From: Cercophora sp. LCS_1 | Lineage: Eukaryota > Ascomycota > Sordariomycetes > Sordariales > Lasiosphaeriaceae | Assembly: GCA_036250225.1 (NCBI GenBank) | Contig: JAPZLL010000001.1 | Location: 1,911,156-1,975,155, forward strand | Reading direction: 5' to 3' | DNA: 64,000 nt | Shown: positions 1 through 11,561 of the stretch, piece by piece | Layout of the letters: every line of letters starts with the position of its first letter | Position numbering within the stretch: the first letter of the stretch is position 1 | Notes under the pieces: generated by a model | Database searches by the model: none | The model's input: only the letters and a program-made list of their open reading frames with translations | What the model was told of the DNA's origin: nothing | Program-made: the position numbers and the translations under genes

Positions 1-3000
1 CCAAAACACATGGACAGGGCCTCGAAATGCCCCTGGGCGGATACATTCCGGGTGTGTCCAAAGCTTCTCAGCAAAGGCCGCGCAGCCCTCTTAACCCGAG
101 ATGTGGCACTTCTCTTAGGCTGGGAGAGGGACAAGTATCCGGTACCCTGCGCCGATTCCCAACGGCCTCTGTGCATCAAATAGTGTTCGCTCTTTACCGA
201 ATAGCCGTTCTCTCCAGTCGATGACTTCGCGAGAGACGGCCATTGTCTGCAAACCCAAGTCAAAGCACACGCAAGAAATAGAACACTTGTTTCCCTTTGC
301 GTGTCTAAACATCTCGTCTTGGGTACACACCGTCCTTCCTTCCTGTTCCCATCATTATTTCCTCTCTATCTCCCCCTTCTTCCTGGCTGACATGTGAAGC
401 GCCTCGAGTCCCGTGATGAGCGCGCCATGCAGCTCCAGCTGCAGGTGGCAGGCCAGCGGGAGGGGCTCTGGACGATTCGTGTCTGGGCTGATTCGGCACC
501 AGGCAGCACTAGCCATCTCGGCCGTATTTATCGTCTTGGGCCGACTGCAACGCCGCACCTCAGCGACGGAGATCAAGGCGCTAACACGTACTGTGTGTTG
601 GCCACCAGTGGGGGGCACACTTGCCCAGGGCTGTCTGTTGTTGTTTTTTATTTTCCCCCCTAGATTAAATTCATCTGTGAGAGTAACGGGAACGGGAGCA
701 TAAAACAGACTCTGGCCGTTGGTGCTTGCATATGGGGGATCCAGGAACCGAAAACTATTCAATCCCAATATGGTGGAAGCTTCAGGCACTTCAAACTGTG
801 ATCCCCTCGAGGAGATCCCTGAAAAGACGCGAGGTACCTGCCTTTAGGCTGGGCGATTGCGCTACGCTCTCGGCCCCTTTGCCGACACTAACAACGTCTC
901 GCATCTTGAGAACGGGTAATCGGCCGTGTGCTTCCCCGACATTGCCTTGGATATGGGCACCGCTCGTTTGACTGCCCGTACACATTCTTGGGCACAGGAT
1001 ATGTCCACTGCAAAGCGAGTTGGGATATCCCCGTCCTCTCACCACATCCTGGGCCTTGCACTTCCCACACGCTCCTCAACTTGACACGCTACCCGCGGCG
1101 GAGACTGTGGACTCTTTGGCTGCTGGTGGCTTGGTGTTATCTGAGGATATCTGCTCTCGTCAGTCTGGCGGCGGCTTGACGTCAACACCAACCACAAAAC
1201 ACACTCCACAACAGATACCTATGATGCGTCAATTGAGTTTCCCACCCATTCAGATCGATCTGGACAAAACGCCCTCCAAGCCACGTGCCCGACTGGACCT
1301 CGATTGTGCCGCGCTCAGTTGAGCACGCGCAAGCACGGCATGGGGAAGGCCGAGGGGTCTGGCCTCCACTGCTGCTGCGTCCCCGTCCAGACCCGACCTG
1401 TTTGCGTAAAGGGCCACTGGCCCCCCAAGAAAAGTTGCATCCAAATAACCAACGCCAAATACTTGATGTTGATTCTAGCTCGCTGGTCAAAACTATAGTA
1501 AAGATGCTTACTAGAAACCATGCAACGTACAACGGTCAAAGGCAATATTCAGTTGCATCGTAGAGTTCGACGCTGCAGGCTGGTAAACCTGACAGGTGCC
1601 ACAGAAGTCTCCTCGTCGATATTGACTCTTGTGGTGCGAATCTTGGACGAAATAGAGAGAAAAAAAACCGTTTCTTCCGTCCGCGGGGAGGAAAGCAAGA
1701 ATCATCAAGCTTCGAAATTATCCAACGTTCCAACGGCGATTCATGGTTTTTGGTTGTCGTTGTTTATTATCACCTTGCCCTCGCCGGCGATGTTCTCCCA
1801 AACCAGGCCCGAATTCCGCTGCCTTCTCTGGTAAGATAGCTTGAAATCAAGACCTCGGCTGCCATTGCTGCTGGCCCTCGGGTACAGAGGTATCTAACTC
1901 TGCGCACGTAATCCGTTGCCGATTTTGTTGAAAAGAAAAATGCAGGGAGTGAGTCACAGGCTTCTAGGCCAGTTTTCTCCCCATTTTCTTGCACTGTTTG
2001 ACTGACGCCTCGGCCCGTATGTTCAACGTGATGAACTCAGACGCTTCTGTCATCCACAGTCTGATTGGGAGTCTCCCACACACCTTACAAGGGTGGCTCG
2101 AACTGTCAAAGAGGAAAAAGAAAATTGAGGGCAGGGGTTGACTCTGCGTGTATGAGCTAAGTGAAACATCGTCGGTGCCCCATAAGAGCAGGTGCTGTTT
2201 CCCCCTGTCGGCATGTATGCATCTAGAATCAAGCGCGGGTCGAGCAGGCAACACAAGACTGCTTGTCGGAATCCTTTTCTCCGCTGGCCTCAGCTATCCA
2301 TCAAGGTCGGTGGTAAATTGTTGAGCGATTCGGCCTGGTCAAGGGACCGAGTAGACACTGTGCCAGCTGGAGCCCTTGTGCCTGTTGAGGTACATCTTGA
2401 CATACGTTTTGGGCTTTGGAAAACGTCCCGTGAGACATCTCACGGCAGGTCTAGGGAATCTGGGTGGAGTCAAGTCGGGGGATGGTAGGGGATAACATAC
2501 TGTCCGGGAGGAAGATGGGCTACCTACAAGGCACCGAGATGACCGAGATGACCGAGACAACCGAGACGACCGGGACGGCTGCAGGTCGCCCCTTTCACAG
2601 GCCGTCCATCTAGACTGGTCTGTTTTGTGGCGTGTTTTGTTCAGCCGACTTGCTCGTTCCGCGCATGAGCAATGGAAGTCGAGGCTCCGCGTTGGCGCTC
2701 ATCACTCTCATGGGGCTGATTTGCTGAGTGTGTCCTCTTGGTTCTAGTGAAAGGGGGTGGGTTCTCCAGATCTGGTGCTTGAAGTCTTGAATCCCACCAA
2801 TACGGGACCAAGAGATTTTCACGTCGTCGTGTGGGCCTAAGATAGTAAGATTTATCATCGCCATGAAGCCTCACACATGAGCCACGAAGCCTTGCTGCCA
2901 CCTCTTCCTCTCCCCCCTCTCACAGGCCAAGGCATGGGACTGCTTTTTCCCCCGCTGCTGTATGGTAGCGGCACGAGAGGTACGGAAAAGTGCGCTAGAT

Positions 3001-4391
3001 CGCTGATACTGCGGCCCTGGGACGACGAACTAGCACCCCCTGCGACGCCCTTCCTCGGCCGCGTGCCGGCTGTCGCTGCTGAGCGGCGCTTCCAATGGTC
3101 CCAACGGGGGGACGAGTCGACCCTTCATCACCGTGCCCAAGGTACATGTTCTGGAGGATGTCGAGCGTCCCCGACCTCAACCAAGCAGGTGGCTGAAGTC
3201 CGCCCGGAGTCTCAGTCATCCTGAAGGATCGTTATCTGCCTGTGGCTTCACCTTCTTTCCGGCACATCGCGCTTCATCTTGGATTGCGCTGATAAGCGAG
3301 CGAGATCTGTTGAGCCCATTGATGAGTCTTTTGCGGCTCTGCCGTGGCTTGATCAGGGGGCCATCAAACGAAGGCTATGGCGTCAAGCTAGAGGCTCGTT
3401 GCGGTCGATCGTGCCACCAGCATCGCTGAGCCGCGCCTGGCGCGATGACACCTCGTAGCCGGAGCCTTAGGCATCATTCTTTGGGTCGGTGTTCCTCTCG
3501 ATCCTCTCAGTGACTAGATGCGTTCGAAAAAGATGTCTTGTTTGATCAGGGACGTCGGTTTGGCTACGGACACGTAGGTTGTCTAGAAATGATACGGACG
3601 GGTTGTTTTCGTTTGCGTTCCCTTAGCATCCCGTCCCTCGTTCACCAAGGGCCTGATTGTTTGGTGCGTTTGTGCACCCCCCGGTCAGAGTTAGAAATTC
3701 GAAGGTCGATCCAGCTGGGCGATTGAACCTCGCGATTGAGTGTTGTGTTTGGAGAGCGGTGGATTAGTCCCTTTGCTTCGATCCCCGAGGCTACCGCAGC
3801 CTGCAGTTGTATTTATCGCCCAACGCGCGTCGATAGAAATCTCCGGCCTCACCCCGGCATGCTTGGTTTCACTACCTGGGTACCTTGTGCGCCCGCGTGC
3901 ATGGTAGTTGTTGGACGAGCGACTGGTGGACGGAGGTCCCGGGGATAACCAGCCTTCTCCTGAGTCTGCTCTTTAAAACGTAGCAACCGTGGTCGTTCAG
4001 GTTCCCCAACTTGGTAAAGTCATCCGATGGACTTGGTCGCTCCTGCTGGTGTTGGTGGGTGTGCCTGCAGCACAGCCTTGCGCTTCTGCAAGCGGCCGTT
4101 AGTTGCTCCCCTCTTTGCGACCTTCATGTCGGGTCTAGAACAGGTGCGCCCTTTTGTCTTCCCTGTGGCGGCAACGAGAAAACGAGTACATAAACTGCCA
4201 TCGAGTTTTGGGATTTGCAGCTTTACCTCGCCTCTCACCATCACGCCAACCGCCAACCCAATTCACCCAACGGTGTCGTAACAGTCAAGCCTTGTCGCCC
4301 CGCGTGCGCACTAACACGACCCCGCACTCTCTACCCCAGCTACCCTACCTTGGGAGCTCGCCTGGTCTGACGGGAACTCACAACCGCAACC
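1..4391. other. 4.4 kb without a recognisable gene
   Basis: I find no convincing coding sequence here. Open frames are short, overlap on both strands and lack recognisable motifs or a consistent exon pattern. A short 9-bp tandem repeat lies at 2536-2578. The last few hundred bases are C/T-rich and probably hold the promoter and 5' UTR of the acetyltransferase gene that begins at 4392. A long non-coding transcript or a fast-evolving small gene cannot be excluded. Confidence 0.6.
2536..2578. repeat. 9-bp tandem repeat (ACCGAGATG-like)
   Basis: About five slightly diverged copies of a 9-bp unit of the form ACCGAGATG follow one another (variants include ACCGAGACA and ACCGAGACG). The array lies in DNA without a recognised gene. 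Confidence 0.8.
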
Positions 4392-5531
4392 ATGAGTGGC
4401 CCTTCAGATTCAATTCTTACATCCGATGTTGTCTTCGCGGATGCCACTGCGCAGCAACGAACCCTCTCTTGGGAGCTCAACGGCGCGTCTTGGGCTCCCC
4501 CCATGACCCTGGCCGAGTACCTTGGCCGAGAAGAGACCCTTCGAAATGTGGCGTTGTCTGCAAACGGTGGGACGAAGTACTATGTCTTGCACCTTCGCTC
4601 CGACCCCAACACGATAGTTTCGGGCTGCGAGGTGATATCCAAGACGGTGCTGATTGCCGATGGAGGCCAAGTCAAGGAGGCGAAGGCCTACTCCATCGCT
4701 AGCGTCTTCACCGCCCCGAGGTTCAGAGGCCAGGGGATGGCCGGGTGGATGTTGAAGCAGGTTCAGCGTAATTCTCTTCTTTTGCCTGTCTCGGGAGTAG
4801 TATGCTAATGGCTGGCAGAGGCGGTGGACGAAACCACCGAATGCGGGGTGTTGTATAGCGACATCGGGAGGGCATACTACACCGGCCTAGGGTGGAAGGA
4901 CTATCCGTCGCCACAGCTGACCTTCAAGCTGGAGGGAGGCTTCGAAGCTCCCGGAAGCCCGGGCGTGGTCCTTCTTCAGGAAGAGGACGTAGAGCCGCTC
5001 TGCGAGAAGGATATTAAGGTGCTCAGGGAGAAGTCCGAGAAGTCCGCTGCGGATGGCAAGAGACATTTGACCTTCCTACCGTCCTTCACGCAGATGGCTT
5101 GGCACTTTGCGCGTGATAGGTATGTTGCCAAGATCATGATAGGCAGAGACGTTGTGAACCGCGGGGCGAGGATGGAGGATGGCAAGTCGTGGCTTTACTG
5201 GGACCATGACTTGCGTGAGAAGAAGATCAAGATCTTGCGCATTGTCACCGACAGTGAAGATGACTGGGAGAAGAGAAAGGGCGATGTCAAGGCGTTGCTT
5301 CAGGCTGCGCTGGAGGAGGCGAGAGACTGGAACCTGCCTAAGGTGCTGATCTGGGGTCCCGGCAGCGAAGCTTCTGTTGCGGCAACGGAGTTGTGGAAGG
5401 AGGCAGGAGGCAAGCTTCAGGTCGTCTTCGACGAACGGCAGGATGGGTCGATCCCAAGCCTGCGGTGGAAGAGAGGCGAGGATGTGAGCGGTGTTGTCTG
5501 GGAGGAAAACGAGTATTTTGCTTGGTGCTAA
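4392..5531 (+). CDS. LYC1-like GNAT-family N-acetyltransferase
   Basis: Two exons (4392-4767 and 4819-5531) joined over a 51-nt intron with donor GTAATT and branch point GCTAAT give 362 residues. The N-terminal half carries a GNAT acetyl-CoA-binding signature, RFRGQGMAGWML, at about residues 113-124; the intron falls just behind it and the frame resumes with QAVDETTECGVLYSDIG, so both halves of the GNAT core are present. Overall layout and the C-terminal half resemble the fungal LYC1 family, named for a yeast lysine N6-acetyltransferase of lysine catabolism and close to the usual length of just under 400 residues. The substrate here is inferred from family only. No targeting signal is evident, so a cytosolic enzyme is likely. 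The ATG is the first one in frame after a C/T-rich leader. Confidence 0.88.
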
Positions 5532-5983
5532 ATGAAGAAGTAGTTGAGTTTGAGGAGGTACCCGCCTTGCGTTTGGTCAAATACCAACTTGCTCTCTGCC
5601 CACATGGCAACGTCAGACGCGAAACAACGTGATCCGTAACTGCCTTGCCTTGACCGACCAAGATCACACACTCGCGTTGGTCCTAGGCCAATCACACACC
5701 TTGCAGGTTCATCAGAAATTAAGCTACAAAAAACAAACAGCAAACCGTGAGATCGATACTTTCCAGAAAGTAATTGATTTTTCTCTCTCAAATACATGTC
5801 ATCACATTGTCATTTGCTTCTTGGCCTAGTCCAAGACAAAGGTTGGCCTTCCCCGGAATGCTTGGCGACGCTAGCGCCCGCCAATTGGCCCCCAAAAATT
5901 GCCGAGCGTCGCCGCATTTCTTGTCCTCCGAACTTAGCTCCCAGCACCATCAACTGTCGCCGCACACTCACTCTCACCCGGCC
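5532..5983. other. Intergenic region, acetyltransferase to cardiolipin synthase
   Basis: This 452-bp stretch separates two genes on the same strand. It must contain the 3' end of the acetyltransferase transcript and the promoter of the cardiolipin synthase gene. The reading frame of the latter is open upstream of its chosen ATG, but the upstream residues show no targeting or domain signal. I see no other gene. Confidence 0.6.
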
Positions 5984-6995
5984 ATGTCCGCCAGACTCAT
6001 ATCACAACGCGCTGCCCGCCAGGGCTGCCGGGTGAGAGCCGTCGCGTCACTGACTCCCTTTCTCACTCTCCGCCCAGGGTGCCACCAGGCCAAACAATGG
6101 CAGGCCCGGTCGACTGAAAACCCGGCCCTCCCGCAGCGACAGGGGTTCTCATCACCCCTTTTCCGCGCCCTCAGCACATCAACACCACTTCAACAACCAA
6201 AACAGCCAACTCAACAACCACAACAGCAGCCGAGTCAACAACAAGAACCCCCCAAACCATCGGCGGCCCTCCCAAAAGCTTCTTCACTTTTACCTCCATC
6301 CGTCAAACATGAAAACATCTACACCCTCCCCAACATCCTCACCTTTTCCCGTCTCATCGCCGCTCCCATCCTCGGCTACACCATCCTCCACGACCAGCAT
6401 GCCCTCACGCTGGGCATCTTTGCCTATGCCGGCATCACCGACGCCCTGGACGGCTGGATCGCCCGCAAATGGAACCAGAAAACCGTTGTCGGCACCGTCA
6501 TCGACCCCATGGCCGACAAGACGCTCATGACGGTGCTGACGGTTACGCTCGCGGCCAAGGGCGCACTGCCGGTTTGGCTGGCCGTGATCATTCTGGGGCG
6601 GGATGTGGGACTCGCCATGTCGGCGATTTACTATCGCTGGATCTCGCTGCCACCGCCCAAAACGTTTAGTCGGTACTGGGACTTTTCGCTGCCGTCGGCT
6701 GAGGTTCGGCCGACCACGATTAGCAAGTATAATACATTTTTGCAGTTGGCTTTGATGGGGCTCACAACGGTCGCGCCGGTAGTTCCGGGGGTTGATATGA
6801 GCTGGGGGTTGGGGATTATGCAGTAAGTTTTTTTTTTGTTCTCTCAGTGATTGGATGGTGTGAGCGAGTGAGACTGACGTGTATAGGTATGTTGTTGCGG
6901 CGACGACGATTTGGAGTGGTGCGAGTTATGTTTATAGCAAGGACGCTGTCAAGATCTTGACACCTGGGAAGGGAGTGAATGGGAAGAAGCTGTAA
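5984..6995 (+). CDS. CRD1: Cardiolipin synthase, mitochondrial (CDP-alcohol phosphatidyltransferase)
   Basis: Two exons (5984-6822, 6887-6995; 64-nt intron, GTAAGT donor) encode 315 residues. The start MSARLISQRAARQG is rich in Arg, Ser and Ala and free of acidic residues, as expected of a mitochondrial presequence, so I chose it over an in-frame upstream ATG. A Gln/Pro-rich linker (about 68-95) leads into the membrane domain from about 112. The CDP-alcohol phosphatidyltransferase signature is complete at residues 153-178: D153, D156, G157, R161, G170, D174 and D178. Family knowledge: eukaryotic cardiolipin synthase transfers a phosphatidyl group from CDP-diacylglycerol to phosphatidylglycerol in the inner mitochondrial membrane. 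The short second exon supplies a last membrane segment and a Lys-rich end. A PG-phosphate synthase is less likely because eukaryotic ones are usually of the PLD type. Confidence 0.92.
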
Positions 6996-7343
6996 AAGAT
7001 TTGTTGCATCATTCACGTTGAGCAAGCCAGCGTTTGTGAGGTGAGTTGTGGCATCACTCCCTTGAGCGGAGTTGGGAGAATGGCATGCGACCGGATTTGG
7101 GCGTTGTCGGTTGGGTTTAAAAGGCATCGTGTAACATGCTATTGTGTTGTACATTATCCCGTGGGATCGACTCATGTTGGGGCATATACCCATGTGTATA
7201 AATATCCAAAAACCGTCTCATGCGCCTACACCTCCCGTCCCAGATATGCGCCTGCTCGCTCCCCCGATGCCAAGTATGCTGACTATATGCTCCGAGTGAT
7301 ATACATGCCCCTTCTATCGTTACATTCGAATGTCGTTCATTCT
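6996..7343. other. Convergent intergenic region
   Basis: This 348-bp stretch lies between the 3' ends of the plus-strand cardiolipin synthase and the minus-strand MTO1 gene. Only 3' UTR and polyadenylation sequence is expected here, and I see no gene. Confidence 0.6.
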
Positions 7344-9472
7344 TCACAAGTTTGCCGCCTGGCTCTCCGCTTCCGCCGCTTCCAAATCTGCGACAGCAGC
7401 TTCCTCACGCTGAGCAGTGTTCTTGTGGTTTCCAAAGCTGACGTATTTCAGCAACTTCAGGCACCCACCCGGCGTCAACACCTCTAGGCGCCTTGCTTGC
7501 CCCAACGTCTCGGGCCGTGCTGCTTTGAGGACTTCGGCCTCGGCCAACGAAAGGCCGGAGATCGCATCATAATCCAAGTCAAGTGGAAGCTTCATATCTT
7601 CATCCATCTGCAACTTGGCTCTCCTGGCCTCGTGGACTTCGAGGTACGGCGCATATCTCGCCTCAATTTCCACTCGTTCCCTCACCCGTGGTGGGAAGTC
7701 CATGACCTTGGGGATCAGGCGGCTCAGCGTCTCGAGGTTGGCGCCCCGGAGCACAAGCGCCTCAAGGCCGTTCCGACGCCGGGACGAATTTGGGTCAATG
7801 TCGAGCCCGATGCTGCTCCAGCTTTGTGGGGGCAAAGCCGCACTTTCTAACAAGGCGTTCAACTCGGCAATAGAGGCGCGCTCAGCTTCAAAAATATTCC
7901 ATCGTTTGTCACCGACGACACCAGCGGAGCGGCCGAGCTCGGTCAGCCGGTGGTCCGCATTGTCCGCGCGCGTAGTGATACGGAATTCTGTGCGTGCAGT
8001 AAACATGCGGTAGGGTTCGGTGACGCCCTTGGTCACCAGGTCATCAATCATAACACCAATGTAAGCGTCGGCTCGGTTAAGGATAAGGGGGGGTAAGTTG
8101 AGGGCTGCGCGGCCGGCGTTAATGCCGGCAATGATGCCCTGTGCGGCAGCTTCTTCGTATCCAGTGGTGCCGTTGATTTGGCCTGCGAGGTACAAGCCTT
8201 GAATAGCTTTGGTTTCAAGAGAGCGTTTGAGGCTGCGCGGGTCGACATAGTCGTATTCAACGCCGTAGCCGGGCTGCAGCATGACCGCGTCTTCCAGGCC
8301 GTGGATAGTACGAAGAAGGGCCAGCTGGGCGTCTGCTGGAACTGTTACGGAAAGACCAGCAGGATAAATGATGTCGTTGTCGAAACCTTCTGGCTCAAGC
8401 CAGACAATGTGCCCTTCTTTGTCGCCGAAACGAATGACCTTGGATTCGAGAGAAGGACAGTATCGAGGTCCTTTGACGGTCTCTCGAATATGAATTGTCT
8501 TATCCAGATTGGCGCGAACAATGTCGTGCGTTGCCTTGTTGGTGGTGGTGGCATAGCACATGAGCTGCTCTTTCACAGACACCGTGTCATTGAGGTAGCT
8601 GAAGGGCATTGGTGGCTCATCACCAGGCTGTGGGGTGGTCGCCTCCCACTTGATGCTGCCCTTGGCCAATCGTGGCGGGGTACCAGTCTTGAGCCGGCCC
8701 AGTTTGAATCCAGCTTCCCTCAACGACTTGCTCAGCCCGAACGTGGCCTTCTCGCCCATGCGGCCAGCGGGAAAGCTCTCGAGGCCGATGTGGATCTCGC
8801 CGCCAAGAAACGTTCCTGTGGTGATGATAACCTGGTTCGTCGGGAGCACTTCACCCGACTCGAGTTTGATGCCGGTGATTTTGGCTTTGGCGCCGCTAGA
8901 CGCATCTTCGGTTGGGGAGGTAACAATATCCGATACGCTGCCGGTGACAATCGAAAGATTCGGGTACGCCTCCAGCTCAGCACGCATGCGCTTCTTGTAC
9001 AGGGCGCGATCGATCTGCGCTCGGGGACCCCAGACGGCAGGACCTTTCTTCTTGTTGAGCACCCTGAAATGGACACCGGCCTTGTCTATGATCCGACCCG
9101 CCAGCCCATCGAGCGCGTCAACTTCCCGCAACATGGTGCCCTTTCCGATGCCGCCGAAACTCGGGTTGCACGAGCACACGCCAAGGTTGTCGATGCTCGG
9201 GGTCACCAGGGCTGTCCGCGCGCCGGCGCGAGCGGCGGCAGCACATGCTTCTGCGCCGGCATGGCCTCCGCCGACCACGATGACGTCAAAAGGTCTGCGA
9301 CAAACGCTGTTAGACACAAAGACGCAGTAAAGGAGCCAATTGGAGTTGGAAATACTCACCTGGTTTCAGAGCCGACCGTAGCAAACGTCCTCCTGGGGTA
9401 ATTGAGCCTCGAAGCCCGAGCTGATTGCCACAGTGGCCTGTTGAGACCTTTTGGGAAGTATATTCTCGCCAT
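7344..9472 (-). CDS. MTO1: Mitochondrial tRNA uridine-34 modification enzyme MTO1 (MnmG/GidA family)
   Basis: Two exons on the minus strand (9472-9360 and 9294-7344, 65-nt intron with GTGAGT donor) give 687 residues. Exon 1 begins [20 protein letters not shown], a typical basic mitochondrial presequence; translating through the intron instead would replace it with an unlikely start. Exon 2 opens with the FAD-binding Rossmann motif [12 protein letters not shown], followed by family blocks [38 protein letters not shown] and [15 protein letters not shown]. Known role: with the GTPase MSS1/GTPBP3 it modifies the wobble uridine of mitochondrial tRNAs at C5. The length is close to that of yeast Mto1. 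The gene is convergent with cardiolipin synthase and upstream of mtSSB, also on the minus strand. Confidence 0.95.
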
Positions 9473-9905
9473 AGCTGACGCTGGTCGACCTCGAGTTCAA
9501 GTCGCAAAAGCGCGAGGTCATTATCATTCAATCGCGACAAAAAAGTTGACAGGGGTTGCGATAAGATGCCGATAAGCTCTTATCGCAACAGGCAGGATCA
9601 CCAACCAACCCCTGCCAAGACGAAGTCGATCCCCTCCTTGAGAGCGACCTCCTTCCCTTATCGACAAACATGAGAGCTGCACAGCGCATGCACCTCATGA
9701 GAAGTCAGCATTTTCAAAGGAGAAGCAGAGATTTGTGGTATCAGAGTTATCATACAAACAAGCAGGCACCCTACCCGACTTGAGGCTGCCCCATTTACAC
9801 AAATATGGCATCAAGCCATCAACCCATTTCTCACCCAAGCCCAGCTTCAAACAGTCCCGTAGCCGCGGGTTGGACATGAAGCATTACTTACGCTGAAGCT
9901 CTTCT
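9473..9905. other. Intergenic region, mtSSB to MTO1
   Basis: This 433-bp stretch lies between two minus-strand genes and should hold the MTO1 promoter and the mtSSB 3' UTR. Just upstream of MTO1 are short inverted stretches of the form CTTATCG. I see no gene. Confidence 0.5.
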
Positions 9906-10442
9906 TTACTCCGAAGGAGCCTCGCCACTCTGTGGCCGACGAAGAACCTCGAGGTGGCCTACGAAGTTTGTTAGCGCCACCGCAACAAATTCAGCTTGAG
10001 TGAAGTTCATACGTTGCACAATGCTCAGGCCCTTCCTGGCAACACCCTCGCTGTCCGTATACGAGTTCATGGTAGCATCGCCTTCAACGTAAACCAGCGC
10101 CCTATTGTCTACCGTTTAGCACCGTCCAGAAGCCAACCCCAGAAATAACGGCACAACATACCCCTTGGGAAGAGAAAGGAGGTAGTCACGGCGGGGTCCC
10201 TCGCCCTCGAAGCTAGTCACGTTGAACCAGCTGGTCTGGCGGTTGTCGTAAGGCCCGTGGCTGCTAGCAACGGAATAGCGAAGGAGTTCAGTGCCAGTGC
10301 TGGTGGCTTTCAGCTCGGGAGGGCCAGCCAGGTTGCCGACAAGGGTGATTCGTGCAAGATCGCGGCGGGCGGTGGAGCTGAAGGTGCGCGCCGGCGTGCG
10401 GGTGGCAGCGGCGCGGGATGCGATACGGAGGAATGCCGACAT
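9906..10442 (-). CDS. RIM1: Mitochondrial single-stranded DNA-binding protein
   Basis: Three exons on the minus strand (10442-10162, 10101-10013, 9958-9906; introns of 60 and 54 nt) encode 140 residues. The first about 27 residues (MSAFLRIASRAAATRTPARTF) form a basic, Ser/Ala-rich mitochondrial presequence. The OB fold follows: ARITLVGNLAGPPE opens strand 1, then RYSVASSHGPYDNRQTSWFN, a block typical of bacterial-type SSB, and ALVYVEGDATMNSY after the first intron. The first intron ends at the second of two nearby AG sites, because using the upstream one creates an immediate stop. The final exon (RHLEVLRRPQSG) is short. Known role: coats single-stranded DNA during mitochondrial DNA replication. 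A TCAA microsatellite sits directly upstream. Confidence 0.93.
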
Positions 10443-10469
10443 GTTGCTTGTACTAAGCGATGGACCAAG

Positions 10470-10508
<39 letters not shown>
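10470..10508. repeat. (TCAA)n microsatellite
   Basis: About ten uninterrupted tetranucleotide copies lie 28 bp upstream of the mtSSB start codon, probably inside its 5' UTR or core promoter. In transcript sense the repeat reads TTGA/TGAT, so upstream ATGs are not created by it. Confidence 0.95.
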
Positions 10509-11561
10509 GTCGGGTGGGCTGGGTTGGAATGAGCGGTGCTGCAGCAAATGGGAAAATTCGTGGGGTGGCCGTTTGACTGGTCGGATGGGGATTGCGATGT
10601 TCTGTCGCGTCTGCTTCTTCTGACGCGCCAGGGCTCTTCAGGGGGTCTGACCGTTGAGAATGTTGTGGCTTGGTGTGGCTGGTGGAGCCGATGTGGCGTT
10701 GGTAGGGCTGAATTCCTTCCATGCCAAGCTCGAACGAAGCATCGCTTCACAACCTTGATGGTTCGGAGTGGAGGCTCGCGACAGACCTCGTGATTTCCAG
10801 AGCTATGAATGCCCGCACACATCAGCTCCGATGAATCCCTTTTACATTGCGCTAATTCTTATTCAGACCTGAATTGAGCCCCAACAGAATGTGACAGCAG
10901 CGGAAGTCACACGCCGAGGATGCTAGAATCGGATGAGAGGGGGTGAAGATGCACTCGAAGCGCTTGCAAACGACGAGAGCCTCGCGGCAGTGCATGATGC
11001 ATCATCTGGTCACCTTGGCCTCCTTTTACGGTCTCGTTCTCAAGAGGAATTTTAATCTTGGCCCGGCACTAAGTGGTGCTGGGCGAGCTACTTTCGCTGC
11101 GATGGCTGTGGTTGATCTTTGTTGTTGGCCGCAGGCAATCATCCACTCGCCCCCAAGCTAGCCGCTTTTGGGTTTGAATAGAGCTCCCTGAATAGAGTCT
11201 GTCAATAACACTCAGCACCAACAGCGTTCTGTCACCTTTTCGACGCACAGCAATTAACTGCGTTAGACGACAGGTCTCGTCTTTTGTCTCTATAGACGGG
11301 TCGGCTCAATAGCACCAGTTCAATAAGCAAATAGCACATGGCTCACCCGCTCGTCTTCAACTCCCTTTTAAGGGAAGCTCTCCTGCTCTTTCTTTACATC
11401 GTCATCAGAGTCTTGATTGACATCTTGGGTGTTCTCATTCCATTCTCGGCCGCCCCCCCACAGCCTAACTTCACGACATCTTCACGAGTCAGCAGCCTCA
11501 TTGATCTACAGCCCCCTGAGCTCCGACTTGCAGACTTCTGGTCTGTAAGTCGCCATCCACC
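10509..11561. other. Divergent intergenic region, mtSSB / pheromone receptor
   Basis: About 1.05 kb separates the divergent mtSSB and receptor genes and holds both promoters. The 11,170-11,560 part is C/T-rich with CAACA-type leader sequence, suggesting a receptor 5' UTR. Short frames occur, none of them convincing. Confidence 0.5.

Noticed and set aside
4154..4702. 182-codon plus-strand frame over the acetyltransferase start
   Set aside because: It is a shifted frame of the acetyltransferase exon and its leader; the GNAT motifs are in the other frame.
8178..9401. 407-codon open frame on the plus strand
   Set aside because: It is the antisense frame of MTO1 and has no recognisable protein content.
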